Source of the DNA: Phenylobacterium haematophilum
Lineage (GTDB): Bacteria > Pseudomonadota > Alphaproteobacteria > Caulobacterales > Caulobacteraceae
DNA: 64,000 nucleotides
Assembly: GCF_014196295.1 (NCBI RefSeq)
Contig: NZ_JACIDK010000005.1
Coordinates: 1 to 64,000, forward strand
Reading direction: 5' to 3'
The notes under the pieces are model-generated. The model worked only from the letters and a program-made list of their open reading frames with translations, searched no databases and was not told where the DNA came from. Shown here piece after piece: positions 38,147-49,250 of the stretch; position 1 is the stretch's first letter, and each line of letters starts with the position of its first letter. The translations under genes and the position numbers were made by a program.

Positions 38147-38276
38147 CCACGATTTTATCGCTCGACGGTTGTGATCGTGGCTTTGGCGCCACAGTTCGCG
38201 CTCTGGGCGAGCCTTCTGGAAGCGAACCGTTAGGAGAATTCGCCTAAATCGGGAGCTCGGATGAAGCTCGGGCTCC

Positions 38277-40184
38277 ATGACTGACCAGCCTCGCACCACC
38301 GTCTCTCGGCCCCAGATGACCTTCCACGCGCGCGTGGCGGGGGTGGCCCTGATCACGACCGTGGTCGTCCTGGTGGCCGCGTGCCTGACCTTCATGCTCC
38401 AGCAATGGGCCGTCGCCCGCGAACAGAACCACCAGGCCCACCGCGCCCTGTCGGACGTCGTGGCGCGCGCCGCGGCTCCGGCCCTCGCCGCCGGTGATCT
38501 TGACGGTGCAAAGCTCTCCATTGCTACGCTCGGCAGCGACGGCAGCGTCACCGTCGCCGTGCTGAAGGACGGCTCCGGCCGCGCGGTGGCCCGGTTCGAG
38601 CGGCCTGAGCCGTCGACCTCGGAGTCCTTCGAGGTGATCGCCACTCCGTTGATGGCCGAAGGCCGCCAGGTCGGCGAACTGAACCTGACCTTCGAGACCC
38701 CCGCCTTCACCGCCCTGCTGCCGCAGTTCGTCGCCCTGACCCTTGCGCTACTCTTCGGCGGCGTCGGCGTCGCGCTGTTCCTCGCGCGCGGACTCGCCTC
38801 TCGGGTGATCGCGCCCGTGCTCAAGCTGTCCGAGGCGATGCATGACGTCGCCGCCAGCGGGCGTTTCGCGCCCGTCGAGGTTGAGGCCGACGATGCGCTG
38901 TTCCGCAGTCTGACCGACAGCTTCAACCACTTATTGGCGAAGCTCGACGAGCGCGAGCAGGCGCTGCAACGGACCCTTCGCGAACTGGTAGAGGCGCGCG
39001 ACGCGGCCAACGCCGCCAACGTGCTGAAGTCGCAGTTCCTGGCCAATATGAGCCACGAGATCCGCACGCCGCTGAACGGCGTGCTCGCCATGGCCGAGGT
39101 CATGTCGATGGGCGACCTGACCCAGGTTCAGCGCGAACGCCTGGACGTCATCCGCCAGTCCGGCGGCCTGCTGCTGGCCGTGCTCAACGACGTGCTCGAC
39201 CTGTCCAAGATCGAGGCCGGCAAGCTGACCCTGCTGGTCGACGATTTCGACTTGGAAGCGGCGATCGCACCGACCCGCGACTCTTTCTCGGTCATCGCCC
39301 AGGGCAAGGGCCTGGACTTCGAGGTCTCGGTCGCCGAGGAAGCCCGCGGCGCCTGGCGCGGCGATGCCGACCGCATCCGCCAGATCGTCGGCAACCTGCT
39401 ATCCAACGCCGTCAAGTTCACCTTGCAGGGCGAGGTCAGCGCCCGCTTCGACGTCGGCCCGTCCGGCGTACTGCGCCTGGTGGTCCGCGACAGCGGCGTC
39501 GGCATCGCCACCGAAAAGCAGGCTGGCCTGTTCGAGAAGTTCACCCAGGCCGACAACTCCGCCACTCGCCGCTTTGGCGGCACGGGCCTTGGCCTCGCCA
39601 TCTGCCGCGAGCTGACCCAGATGATGGGCGGTCTAATCAGCGTGGAGAGCCGTGAGGGCCAGGGCTCGGTGTTCACCGTCGAGCTGCCGCTGGAGCGCGG
39701 CGAGTTGGCCTGCGAGACCATCGCCCCGCCGGTAGTGACCGAGGAAACCGACGAGGGCGCGCTGCGCCTGCTGGCCGCCGAGGACAACCCGACCAACCAA
39801 CAGGTACTGGCTGCGGTCATGGGCTCGCTGGGCATCGACATCGACATCGTCGCCAACGGCCGCCTGGCGTTCGAGGCCTGGCGCGACGGGTCCTACGACC
39901 TGATCCTGATGGACATCCAGATGCCGGTCATGGACGGCATCGACTCCGCCCGCGCAATCCGCGCGGCCGAGCGCGAGGCCGGCCGCCTGCGCACCCCGAT
40001 CATCGCCCTGACCGCCAACGCTCTTTCGCATCAGGTCGAGGAGTACCTCGCCGCCGGCATGGACGGGCACGTGGCCAAGCCGATAGAGATCGCCAAGCTC
40101 TACGAGGCGATCAGCCGAGCCCTGACCGAAGCTGCGGCGAACGGCTCGAGCACCACCGGCGCCGTCGCCGGCGCAGCGGCCTGA
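38277..40184 (+). CDS. Hybrid sensor histidine kinase with C-terminal receiver
   Basis: A 635-residue membrane kinase. Two TM helices (about 20-42 and 145-168) flank a ~100-residue periplasmic sensor; a HAMP-like linker follows (ARGLASRVIAPVLKL). The HisKA box SHEIRTPLNG has the phosphorylated H260, and the HATPase domain shows N (NLLSNAVKFT), G1 (DSGVGIA), F and G2 (GGTGLGLAI) boxes. The C-terminal receiver (~500-620) has the phospho-acceptor D546 in ILMDIQMPVMDG. It may relay phosphate to a partner such as an Hpt protein; none is encoded nearby. ATG at 38277. A short upstream reading frame (38261-38284) overlaps the start. Confidence 0.92.
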   Translation: MTDQPRTTVSRPQMTFHARVAGVALITTVVVLVAACLTFMLQQWAVAREQNHQAHRALSDVVARAAAPALAAGDLDGAKLSIATLGSDGSVTVAVLKDGSGRAVARFERPEPSTSESFEVIATPLMAEGRQVGELNLTFETPAFTALLPQFVALTLALLFGGVGVALFLARGLASRVIAPVLKLSEAMHDVAASGRFAPVEVEADDALFRSLTDSFNHLLAKLDEREQALQRTLRELVEARDAANAANVLKSQFLANMSHEIRTPLNGVLAMAEVMSMGDLTQVQRERLDVIRQSGGLLLAVLNDVLDLSKIEAGKLTLLVDDFDLEAAIAPTRDSFSVIAQGKGLDFEVSVAEEARGAWRGDADRIRQIVGNLLSNAVKFTLQGEVSARFDVGPSGVLRLVVRDSGVGIATEKQAGLFEKFTQADNSATRRFGGTGLGLAICRELTQMMGGLISVESREGQGSVFTVELPLERGELACETIAPPVVTEETDEGALRLLAAEDNPTNQQVLAAVMGSLGIDIDIVANGRLAFEAWRDGSYDLILMDIQMPVMDGIDSARAIRAAEREAGRLRTPIIALTANALSHQVEEYLAAGMDGHVAKPIEIAKLYEAISRALTEAAANGSSTTGAVAGAAA

Positions 40185-40304
40185 CCGGCCTCCAATCAAG
40201 CTGAACGACAGACAACGACGGCCTCAGACCCGTTTCAGGTCGCCCATGGTCTTTTGCCCATCAACGTCGCTTCCCCGCGACGCGGATGTCCAAGGAGGAC
40301 CGTC

Positions 40305-40673
40305 ATGAAAAAGCTCGTTCTGGCCCTGACTGCGGCTTCCGCCCTGGCTGCCGCCGCCGTTCCCGCCGCGGCCCAGCCGTACGGCGGCCCCGACCGCTAC
40401 GATCGCACTCAGCACTACGACAACAACCGCGCCGACCGCCTGATGTGGCGTATCGACCGCGCCGAGCGCACCGGCTCGCTGAACTCCGGCGCCGCCGTAT
40501 GGCTGCGCCGCGAAGTGAACGCCACCGAACGTCTGGCGTGGCGCTACAGCCGCGGCGGCTTCAGCCAGTGGGAGCGCCAGGACATCGACCGCCGCTACGA
40601 TCAGCTGGCGCGCCGCATCGATCGGGACGATCGCCGATACGGCTATGGCTACGGGCCCGACTATCGCCGCTGA
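40305..40673 (+). CDS. Small secreted Arg/Tyr-rich protein
   Basis: A 122-residue exported protein. The signal peptide MKKLVLALTAASALAAAAVPAAA is cleaved near residue 23; the mature part is rich in Arg, Asp and Tyr (DRYDRTQHYDNNRADRLMWRIDRAER; DIDRRYDQLARRIDRDDRR). It has no enzyme motif. The composition resembles the RcnB-like protein at 25442, but the HWxxGDRLP motif is absent, so homology is unproven. AAGGAGG is a strong ribosome site. A hairpin terminator follows. Function unknown; a periplasmic stress or structural role is possible. Confidence 0.75.
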   Translation: MKKLVLALTAASALAAAAVPAAAQPYGGPDRYDRTQHYDNNRADRLMWRIDRAERTGSLNSGAAVWLRREVNATERLAWRYSRGGFSQWERQDIDRRYDQLARRIDRDDRRYGYGYGPDYRR

Positions 40674-40695
40674 GGCGCGGGCTTGAGACACTGGG

Positions 40696-40723
40696 AAGGG
40701 GCGGTCGCGAGGCCGCCCCTTTT
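40696..40723 (+). terminator. Rho-independent terminator
   Basis: AAGGGGCGG (40696-40704) pairs with CCGCCCCTT (40713-40721) and is followed by TTTT-rich sequence (to 40723), a typical intrinsic terminator 23 bp after the small secreted-protein gene. It may also serve the leftward gene that ends at 40728, as the stem is symmetric. Confidence 0.75.
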
Positions 40724-40727
40724 CCGT

Positions 40728-41303
40728 CTAGGCGTTAAGGATCGACAGCTCAGGCCAGCGGCGCTGGGCTGCGTGGGCGGTGCGCAGGAAGCCGCCCGTG
40801 ACGCGGCTCGGGTTCGGGCGCAGGCGCAACGCAAACAGGTCGTCGAGCCCGAATGGGGCGTGGACGGTCAACCGGTCGTCGTCTTCCAGCCGGACGCCGA
40901 CCGCGAACACGGTGGAGGTGAAGCGCGACAGCGCCTGGGTGCAGGAGGTCAGCGGCTCGTACGGCTCGCCGAACTTCTGCTCGAACCAGAGGTGCACGCG
41001 GGCCTGGTTACGGACCTCGACCATCTCCTGGAACGGCGGCGCGAAGGCGGCGGCGACCTGGCGGATCACTACGTCTTCCGCCTCATAAGAAGTGTCGGAC
41101 GCATCGAAGTAACCGAGATCGTAGTCCTTGATCCCATAGTCGGGATCGCGGCCGGTCAGGTGGTTCAGCACTGGCTGGTAGACCGCGCCGGAAAACACCA
41201 GCCAGTCGGGCAGGTTCAGGCGCCGCACCGTCGTCAGCACGTGCATCAGGCTGGGAGTCGATCGGACGATGGTCTCGAGCCGCTCCGCAAGATCTGCGCT
41301 CAT
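40728..41303 (-). CDS. Nucleotidyltransferase-fold protein (DUF925/PF06042-like)
   Basis: A 191-residue soluble protein. LPDWLVFSGAVYQPVLNHLTG followed by YGIKDYDLGYFD has the layout of the nucleotidyltransferase fold, with the DYDLxxFD acid pair in the metal position (family PF06042). The C-terminal part is predicted alpha/beta (VEVRNQARVHLWFEQKFG). The biochemical activity of this family is not established. The ATG at 41303 overlaps the thiD stop as ATGA, so it is co-translated with thiD; whether it works in thiamine synthesis is unknown. Confidence 0.82.
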   Translation of the reverse strand: MSADLAERLETIVRSTPSLMHVLTTVRRLNLPDWLVFSGAVYQPVLNHLTGRDPDYGIKDYDLGYFDASDTSYEAEDVVIRQVAAAFAPPFQEMVEVRNQARVHLWFEQKFGEPYEPLTSCTQALSRFTSTVFAVGVRLEDDDRLTVHAPFGLDDLFALRLRPNPSRVTGGFLRTAHAAQRRWPELSILNA

Positions 41304-42103
41304 TTGCCGCCTCGCAGCGCCCAGGCGTGATCCAGGGGACCATGGCCGCCCCCAAGGCCTGGCGCGGCCCGCATCGCCTCATGCACATAGGCCCAGGCGC
41401 GGGCCACCGCCTCGCTCAGCGGCAGGCCCTGCGAGAGGCCCGCGGCGCAGGCCGAGGCCAGGGTGCAGCCGGTGCCGTGCGTATGGCGCGTGTGTATACG
41501 CTCGCCCTCATAGGTGGTCTCGCCCTGCCGCGTCAGCAGCACGTCGGTGACGGTCTCTCCTGGCACGTGGCCGCCCTTCATCAGGACGGCGCGAGCGCCG
41601 AGCTTCAGCAGCGCCTCGCCGACGCGGCGCTGGTCGTCCAGGCTCTCGACCGCCAGGCCGGTCAGCGCCTGGGCCTCAGGCGCATTGGGGGTCAGTAGCG
41701 CCGCGCGCGGGACCATCAACGTACGCACTGCATCCACGGCGTCGGGCGCCAAGAGGTTCGAACCGCCCTTGGCGACCATGACCGGATCGACCACTGCGGG
41801 CGCAGCGGTGCTGTCGAGTATCCGCGCCACCGTCTCCACCATGGCGACGTCGCCCAGCATCCCCGTCTTGATCGCATCGGCGCCGATGTCGTCCAGCACC
41901 ACTCGGGCCTGCGCCTCGACCACGTCTAGAGGGATCGGGTGAACGCCGGTGACGCCCAAGGTGTTCTGCACGGTCACCGCCGTGATCGCCGTCGCCGCAT
42001 AGGCGCCCAGCATGGTGACCGTCTTGATGTCGGCCTGGATGCCGGCGCCGCCGCCCGAATCCGAACCTGCGATGATCAGCACTCGGCCCAAGGTCTCGCT
42101 CAT
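41300..42103 (-). CDS. thiD: Hydroxymethylpyrimidine / phosphomethylpyrimidine kinase
   Basis: A 267-residue ribokinase-like kinase that phosphorylates HMP and HMP-P for thiamine synthesis. Signatures: [19 protein letters not shown] at the N-terminus, [30 protein letters not shown] and the anion-hole [12 protein letters not shown]. The open frame continues to 42661, but the protein plainly starts [15 protein letters not shown] at 42103. It runs leftwards from a 96-bp divergent region with the SDR gene. No other thi gene is in the window. Confidence 0.95.
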   Translation of the reverse strand: MSETLGRVLIIAGSDSGGGAGIQADIKTVTMLGAYAATAITAVTVQNTLGVTGVHPIPLDVVEAQARVVLDDIGADAIKTGMLGDVAMVETVARILDSTAAPAVVDPVMVAKGGSNLLAPDAVDAVRTLMVPRAALLTPNAPEAQALTGLAVESLDDQRRVGEALLKLGARAVLMKGGHVPGETVTDVLLTRQGETTYEGERIHTRHTHGTGCTLASACAAGLSQGLPLSEAVARAWAYVHEAMRAAPGLGGGHGPLDHAWALRGGK

Positions 42104-42199
42104 GGACTGGACGTAGCGCGAGCGCGCAGCGAATGCATCGGGATTTGCGCGGCTGTCCACTGTGGCGCTTGCGCCCGGCCCACTGCTAACCTGCCGGCC

Positions 42200-42934
42200 A
42201 TGAAAGTCGCCCTCGTCACCGGGGCCGGATCGGGGATCGGCCGCGCCAGCGCGATCGCCCTCGCAGAAGCCGGCTATTCGCTCGTCCTTGTCGGACGCCG
42301 CGCCGACAAGCTGGAGGAAACCGCCGCCGCCCTGCCCGGCGAGACTCTTATCCAGACCGCCGACATCGCCGACGAGACCGCCGTGGACGCTGCATTCGAG
42401 GCGACGCGGGCGCGGTTCGGGCGGCTGGACGTGCTGTTCAACAATGCGGGCGTCTCGGCCGGGGGGCGGCTGGAGGATCTGTCTCTGGACGCCTGGAAGC
42501 GGGTGGTCGACGCCAATCTCACCGGCGCCTTCCTCTGCACCCGGGCGGCGTTCCGGCTGATGAAGGCCCAGGACCCGCGCGGCGGACGGATCATCAACAA
42601 CGGCTCGATCTCGGCCCACGCGCCCCGGCCCTATTCGGTGGCCTACACGGCCACCAAGCACGCGATCACGGGCCTGACCCGCTCGGCCTCGCTCGAAGGC
42701 CGGGCCTACGACATCGCTTGCGGCCAGATCGACATCGGCAATGCGGCCACCGAAATGACGCTGGCCATGGCCAAGGGCGTGCCGCAGGCCGACGGCTCGT
42801 TCGCGCCCGAGCCGCTGATGGACGTAAAGGCCGTCGCCGACGCCGTGGCGTTCATGGCCGGCCTGCCGCTGGACGCCAATGTCCAGTTTATGACCGTGAT
42901 GGCGACCAAGATGCCGTTCATCGGCCGCGGCTAA
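42200..42934 (+). CDS. Short-chain dehydrogenase/reductase
   Basis: A 244-residue classical SDR. The cofactor loop TGAGSGIG is at residues 7-14, the NNAGVS motif near 84, the serine in NGSISAH and the catalytic YTATK near 152. A basic residue pair after strand 2 (VGRRADK) suggests NADPH. The substrate is unknown. ATG at 42200; the long upstream frame is a thiD shadow. Its TAA stop overlaps the TAG of folP on the other strand by 4 bp (CTAA), so the two convergent genes share bases. Confidence 0.9.
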   Translation: MKVALVTGAGSGIGRASAIALAEAGYSLVLVGRRADKLEETAAALPGETLIQTADIADETAVDAAFEATRARFGRLDVLFNNAGVSAGGRLEDLSLDAWKRVVDANLTGAFLCTRAAFRLMKAQDPRGGRIINNGSISAHAPRPYSVAYTATKHAITGLTRSASLEGRAYDIACGQIDIGNAATEMTLAMAKGVPQADGSFAPEPLMDVKAVADAVAFMAGLPLDANVQFMTVMATKMPFIGRG

Positions 42935-43743
42935 CGGGCGGCCGCGACCGCCTCCCAGACCTTCAGCGCCTGGACCGTCTCGGCGACGTCGTGCACCCGC
43001 AGGACCCCGGCCCCGCGTTCGACGCCGGCCAAGGCCGCGGCCAGCGAGCCCGCCAACCGCCCGTCCAAGGCCGCGCCGCCAGACGGATCAAGGGCGGCGA
43101 TGAACCGCTTGCGGCTGACGCCCAACAGCACCGGGTAGCCGAGGGCTGCGACCGCGTCCAGCCGGGCGATGAGCGCCAGATTGTGCTCGGGCCGCTTGCC
43201 GAACCCCACCCCGGGATCGAGCCAAATCTTCTCGCGCGCCACCCCGGCCGCCATCGCCGCTTGCGCCCGTTCGGCCAGGAATTCGCAGACCTCGGCGACG
43301 ACGTCGTCGTACTGCGGGTCCGCCTGCATGGTGCGCGGCTCGCCGCGCATATGCATGAGCACTAGGTCGCAGCCCAGCTCAGCGGCGATCTGCGGGCCGT
43401 CCGGCGCGTAGCGCAGGGCCGCCACGTCGTTCCAGATGTTCGCGCCGGCCTCGACCCCGGCGCGGGCGACCTGCGGCTTCATCGTGTCGATCGAGATGGC
43501 GATCGGACTCTCAGCCCGGATAGCCGCGATCAGCGGCACGGCGCGAGCGATCTCGTCCTCGGCGGAGACCGGCTCGGAGCCTGGCCGCGTGGACTCAGCG
43601 CCGATGTCGAGGATGTCGGCGCCCTCGGCGATCAGCCGCCGGGCATGGATCAGGGCCGCCTCGTGATCCAGGAAGCGGCCGCCGTCCGAGAAGCTGTCGG
43701 GGGTGACATTGACGATCCCCATGACCTTCGCAGAACCGGGCAT
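42931..43743 (-). CDS. folP: Dihydropteroate synthase
   Basis: A 270-residue TIM-barrel enzyme joining p-aminobenzoate and the pterin pyrophosphate in folate synthesis, the target of sulfonamides. Signatures: [38 protein letters not shown] and the phosphate loop [13 protein letters not shown] at 43770 would add nine residues, but ATG at 43743 has AGGAG eight bases before it and is preferred. It lies downstream of ftsH on the same strand with a hairpin between, a neighbour order (ftsH-folP) common in bacteria. Confidence 0.95.
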   Translation of the reverse strand: MPGSAKVMGIVNVTPDSFSDGGRFLDHEAALIHARRLIAEGADILDIGAESTRPGSEPVSAEDEIARAVPLIAAIRAESPIAISIDTMKPQVARAGVEAGANIWNDVAALRYAPDGPQIAAELGCDLVLMHMRGEPRTMQADPQYDDVVAEVCEFLAERAQAAMAAGVAREKIWLDPGVGFGKRPEHNLALIARLDAVAALGYPVLLGVSRKRFIAALDPSGGAALDGRLAGSLAAALAGVERGAGVLRVHDVAETVQALKVWEAVAAAR

Positions 43744-43770
43744 GGACGGATCTCCTCGCGCAATCAGCAA

Positions 43771-43803
43771 GACGCCCTCCTGGCGCGGGGCCGGGAGGGC
43801 GTC
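43771..43803 (-). terminator. Hairpin between ftsH and folP
   Basis: GACGCCCTCC (43771-43780) pairs perfectly with GGAGGGCGTC (43794-43803). It lies 23 bp past the ftsH stop and 27 bp before the folP ATG. It should terminate or attenuate ftsH transcription before folP; only TTG follows on the minus strand, so it may be partial. Confidence 0.55.
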
Positions 43804-43826
43804 AAGATCGCTAGGGCTGGTCGGCC

Positions 43827-45704
<1,878 letters not shown>

Positions 45705-45840
45705 GACGCGCCTTCGTGAAAAGTGTCTCTCAAATCCCACTGTAGGTGGGAGTGGCCATGGGCACTAGCAAGCCTCGTGCCGCGCGACCGAATATCGCGG
45801 TTCGTTGAGCGAGCTTGACCAAGCCCGATTCCAGACATGC

Positions 45841-45869
45841 AAAGGGCCGCGCAGTCTCCCGCGCGGCCC
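45841..45869 (-). terminator. rpsU terminator hairpin
   Basis: GGGCCGCGC (45844-45852) and GCGCGGCCC (45861-45869) form a 9-bp perfect stem; on the minus strand the stem is followed by TTT (45843-45841). It sits 30 bp past the rpsU stop and well before ftsH. Confidence 0.7.
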
Positions 45870-45898
45870 CCCACACTTAGGCATGACGCCTTGATTTC

Positions 45899-46150
45899 TT
45901 ACCGGCTCGGCTTCTTCGGCGCGGCGATCAGGCCTTCGCGTTGAGCGCGCTTGCGGGCCAGCTTGCGCGCGCGGCGCACGGCTTCGGCCTTTTGACGAGC
46001 GCGCTTTTCGCTCGGCTTTTCATAGTGCACGTGCCGCTTCATTTCGCGGAACGAGCCCTCGCGCTGCATCTTCTTCTTCAGCGCCTTGAGGGCCTGATCG
46101 ACGTTGTTGTCGCGGACGAAAATCTGAACCAGAGGTCTCTCTCCTATCAC
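45899..46150 (-). CDS. rpsU: 30S ribosomal protein S21
   Basis: The small-subunit protein S21, recognised from [21 protein letters not shown] and the Arg/Lys-rich end of the protein. The start is unclear. The frame is open to a GTG at 46150 (giving an MIGERPL extension, 83 residues), but no ATG lies nearby. S21 homologues generally begin M-V/Q-xIFVRDN, and here a strong AGGAG lies eight bases upstream of a CTG at 46132, immediately before the VQIFV residues. That points to a CTG start (77 residues), though a GTG start cannot be excluded. The terminator downstream is clear. Confidence 0.93.
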   Translation of the reverse strand: MIGERPLVQIFVRDNNVDQALKALKKKMQREGSFREMKRHVHYEKPSEKRARQKAEAVRRARKLARKRAQREGLIAAPKKPSR

Positions 46151-46309
46151 CCGTTCCCGCTCGGCCTTCCTGACATCAGGCGGCGGCGAACGGATAAAAG
46201 CCTTGCGACCCGTCGAGCGAAGGCCCTTCGGGTTGAGCGCGGCGAGATATCAGAACCCGAGCGCGATGTCCACGGCGGACAGGCGGAAAATCGCCCGCTA
46301 TATGGATGC

Positions 46310-46942
46310 ATGGCCAATGTAGACGAGTGGGCGCAGGACGCCGAACGGCAGGTTCTCGACGCCGCCTTGCAGATTGCAGCCGATCGCGGCTGGACCTGGC
46401 CGACGGTGAAGGCCGCCGGCGCGGCGGCCGGACTGTCTGAGGCCGATGTCGAACTGCTGCTGCCGCACGGTCCGCGCGACCTCGCCGCCTTGCTGGGCAA
46501 GCGACACGACGCTTTGACCCTGGCCGCCCTGCCCGACCCGGCGGCCCTAAAGATCCGCGAGCGGATCCGCACCGCCGCCATGACCCGGATCGACGTCGCA
46601 GCCCAGGATGAGGCGGCCGTTCGGCGTTGGGCAGGTTTCCTCGCCCTGCCGATACACCTGCCGCTAGCGATGCGGCTGTTGTGGGACAGCGCCGACCAGC
46701 TGTGGCGGTGGGCCGGCGACACGGCCACCGACGAGAACCACTATTCCAAGCGCGCGATCCTCTCGGGCATCCTGGCCAGCGCGTTGGCGATCCGGCTGTC
46801 GTCGGGCCGCGACGCGGCGGCGGCCTTCGTCGACGCCCGCATCGAAAACGTGATGGCCTTCGAGAAGTGGAAGGGCGGCCTGAAGCCCTCGCAACTTCTG
46901 TCCGACGTCGCCAGCGCGCTCGGCAAGATGCGCTACGGCTAA
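46310..46942 (+). CDS. COQ9 family protein (ubiquinone biosynthesis, probable)
   Basis: A 210-residue TetR-fold-like protein of the COQ9 family. It starts MANVDEWAQDAERQVLDAALQ with a helix-turn-helix region (PTVKAAGAAAGLSEADVELLL), and the C-terminal half carries PIHLPLAMRLLWDSADQLWRWAGD and DENHYSKRAILSGILA, where COQ9 binds lipid. COQ9 supports the ubiquinone hydroxylase COQ7, a role that is known mainly from alphaproteobacteria and mitochondria. The ATG at 46310 lies in the divergent region with rpsU (159 bp). It is not next to other ubi genes. Confidence 0.88.
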   Translation: MANVDEWAQDAERQVLDAALQIAADRGWTWPTVKAAGAAAGLSEADVELLLPHGPRDLAALLGKRHDALTLAALPDPAALKIRERIRTAAMTRIDVAAQDEAAVRRWAGFLALPIHLPLAMRLLWDSADQLWRWAGDTATDENHYSKRAILSGILASALAIRLSSGRDAAAAFVDARIENVMAFEKWKGGLKPSQLLSDVASALGKMRYG

Positions 46943-47011
46943 ACGCCTCCCATTCCCTTGCGTCATCCGGCAATGATGCCGCCTTTGCATCATTCATAAG
47001 GAGACGCCCAT

Positions 47012-47872
47012 ATGGCCGACGCCTTCTCGCAGACCTGGACCTGCTTCGACGTGACCCTGGACGGCCACGTCGCCCACATCCAGCTCAAGCGCCCCGAGGC
47101 CATGAACTCGATGATCCGCGAGTTCTGGAACGAGCTGCCGGTGATCGTGAAGGACATCGACCACAACGCCCGCGCCCGGGCGATCGTGATCTCCTCGACC
47201 GGCAAGCACTTCTCCGCCGGCATGGACCTGGCCGTGTTCGGCGGCGGCGGCTCGACCTCGGCCAACCAGAACCAGGACCGGCACATCAACGCCGAGCAGC
47301 AGCGCCATCATATCCTGTGGCTGCAGGACTGTTTCGGGTGTCTCGACGAGGCGCGCATCCCCGTGATCGTCGCCATCCAGGGCGGCTGCATCGGGGGAGC
47401 GGTCGACATGACCAGCGCCTGCGACATCCGCTACGCCAGCGCCGATGCGTTCTTCTGCATCCAGGAGATCAACATCGGCATGACCGCCGACGTCGGGACC
47501 TTCCCGCGGCTGTGCAAGCTGATCCCTGAGGGTTGGGTGCGCGAAATGGCCTATACCGGCCGCCGCATGCCGGCCGCGAAGGCCAAGGAGATCGGCTGGG
47601 TCAACGAGGTGCTGCCGACCCACGAAGAGTGTGTCGCCCACGCCCTCGCCACCGCCCACGAGATCGCTAGCAAGGCCCCGCTGGCGGTGACCGGCTCGAA
47701 GGTCATGATCAACTACGCCCGCGACCACACCATCAAGGACGGCCTGGACTACATCGCCGTCTGGCAGACCGGCATGTTCTCGGGCCCGCACATGGGCGAG
47801 GCGTTCGCGGCGAAGTCCGAGAAGCGCGAGCCGGTGTGGCAGGGGCTTCAGCCGCTGAAGCACGGGATGTAG
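47012..47872 (+). CDS. Delta(3,5)-delta(2,4)-dienoyl-CoA isomerase (crotonase family)
   Basis: A 286-residue crotonase-fold protein for degrading unsaturated fatty acids with double bonds at odd positions. All three acids of the ECH1-type isomerase are visible: aspartate in GGAVDMTSACDIRY, glutamate in IQEINIG, and aspartate in TADVGTFPRL. This set distinguishes it from ordinary hydratases and from the atypical crotonase at 6967. The ATG at 47012 follows AAGGAGA. It lies 69 bp after COQ9 and may be separately expressed. No signal peptide. Confidence 0.9.
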   Translation: MADAFSQTWTCFDVTLDGHVAHIQLKRPEAMNSMIREFWNELPVIVKDIDHNARARAIVISSTGKHFSAGMDLAVFGGGGSTSANQNQDRHINAEQQRHHILWLQDCFGCLDEARIPVIVAIQGGCIGGAVDMTSACDIRYASADAFFCIQEINIGMTADVGTFPRLCKLIPEGWVREMAYTGRRMPAAKAKEIGWVNEVLPTHEECVAHALATAHEIASKAPLAVTGSKVMINYARDHTIKDGLDYIAVWQTGMFSGPHMGEAFAAKSEKREPVWQGLQPLKHGM

Positions 47873-47890
47873 GAACCCGCCTTCCTTGGA

Positions 47891-48031
47891 GTGTCATCCC
47901 GGCTGAAGCGAAGCGGAAGGCCGGGATCCATTGGCCGCGCTTGAGGCATGCGGCGAGGTCGAGCCGTCATCCGCATGATCAGGTGCTCATGGGTCCCGGT
48001 CTTCGGCCTGCGGCCGAAACCGGGATGACAG
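47891..48031. repeat. Intergenic repeat element, full-length copy
   Basis: About 140 bp starting GTGTCATCCCGG (47891) and ending CCGGGATGACAG (48020-48031), filling the convergent gap between the dienoyl-CoA isomerase and the pentapeptide gene. The internal CATGGGTCCCGGTCTTCGG resembles copies at 2105 and 53817. The right end differs by one base from the others. Confidence 0.8.
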
Positions 48032-48038
48032 CCACAGC

Positions 48039-49250
48039 TCAGCCGCCCAGCTCGACGTCGGTGAGCACGCAGCCGTCGAGCTTGGCGTCGGAGAGGTCGG
48101 CTTCCGGCAACCGGGCGCGCAGGGCGAACGCGCGGCGCAGGTCGGCCTGGCGCAGGTTGGCGCGGGACAGGTCGGCGCGGATGAACCGGCCCTGACCGAT
48201 CTCCAGCGGGCCGAGGATCGCCCCGCGAAGGTCAGCGCGGGTCAGCTGCGCGTCGATCAGGCGCGCGCCGCGCAGGTCGGCCATGCGCAGATTGGCCGCG
48301 CGCAGGTCGCAGCGCGACAGGTCCGCGCCCTGCAGCTCGACGCCCTCGAGGTTCATTCCGAACAGCACCGAGCCCGGCGCGATCAGGCCGCTGAGCTTGC
48401 GGCGCTTGAGCGTGCCCACCGGGCGGAAGTCAATGTCGGCCAGCCGGGCGGCGGCGCCGGCGCGACCGCCGCTTTCGCAGAAGGCCTCGTGCGCCGCCAG
48501 CACCTCGCCGAGCGGGCGTTCGTCGACATAGACCACCGCCGGCGGCGCCCGCAGCACGTCCGAGAGGTCGGCCCCCTCGACGGTCGCGAAACTGAAGTCC
48601 ACGCGAATCAGAATGGCGCGCCGCAGCGAAGCGCCGGAGAGGTCGGCCCCCGCCACCTGGGCCCCGGTCAGGTTGGCTCCATCGAGCTTGGCCTTGATCA
48701 GGCGCGCCCCGCCCAGTTGAGCGTCGGTCAGGTTGGCGTCAGTGAAATCGGTGGCCAGGGCCGAGGCCCCGGTCATCTGGGCCCCGGTGAGGTCGGCGCC
48801 GGTGAGCACGGCGAAGTTAAGCTCGCCCGGACCGCCGGCGTGGTCGAGATATCGGAACCCCTCGGTGCGGTCCTGCAGGGCGATGCGGCCCTCGCGCAGG
48901 TCGCAGCCGGCGAGATTGGCGCCGGTCAGGTTCGCGCCGCGCAACGAAGCGCCGCGCAGGTCGGCCTTGGAGAGGCTGGCCTTGCGCAGGTTGGCGTCGC
49001 GCAGGTCCGCGCCGAACAGGATCGCGCGGTCGAGCTTCACGCCGGCCAGCATCGCGCCGGACAGCCGCGCGCCGGTCAGGTCGGCGTCGCTGAGGTCGAA
49101 GCCTTCGAGCTTCAGGCCTGACAGGTCCGCATAGGCGAGGTTCGCCCGCCGCCCGCCGGTGCGGTGGGCGAGATAGCGGCGATGGGCCTCCAGGGTTTGC
49201 CGAAGCGCCTGGGGATCCAGCGGCCGATAGAGGTTGGCGACTGCGGACAT
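48039..49250 (-). CDS. Pentapeptide-repeat protein
   Basis: A 403-residue protein made largely of pentapeptide repeats (A(D/N)Lxx). The first block runs about residues 45-210 (ADLRGASLRGANLTGANLA and similar), then a ~70-residue non-repeat insert (RAPPAVVYVDERPLGEVL to GTLKRRKLSGL), and a second block ~300-400 (ADLSRCDLRAANLRMADL). Such proteins form a right-handed beta-helix; some mimic DNA and protect gyrase, but many have unknown roles. No signal peptide or toxin motif is visible. ATG at 49250. It stands alone among unrelated neighbours. Confidence 0.9.
   Translation of the reverse strand: MSAVANLYRPLDPQALRQTLEAHRRYLAHRTGGRRANLAYADLSGLKLEGFDLSDADLTGARLSGAMLAGVKLDRAILFGADLRDANLRKASLSKADLRGASLRGANLTGANLAGCDLREGRIALQDRTEGFRYLDHAGGPGELNFAVLTGADLTGAQMTGASALATDFTDANLTDAQLGGARLIKAKLDGANLTGAQVAGADLSGASLRRAILIRVDFSFATVEGADLSDVLRAPPAVVYVDERPLGEVLAAHEAFCESGGRAGAAARLADIDFRPVGTLKRRKLSGLIAPGSVLFGMNLEGVELQGADLSRCDLRAANLRMADLRGARLIDAQLTRADLRGAILGPLEIGQGRFIRADLSRANLRQADLRRAFALRARLPEADLSDAKLDGCVLTDVELGG

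Noticed and set aside
38261..38284. Eight-codon leader ORF overlapping the hybrid kinase start
   Set aside because: Such short frames occur by chance; there is no sign of an attenuator peptide.
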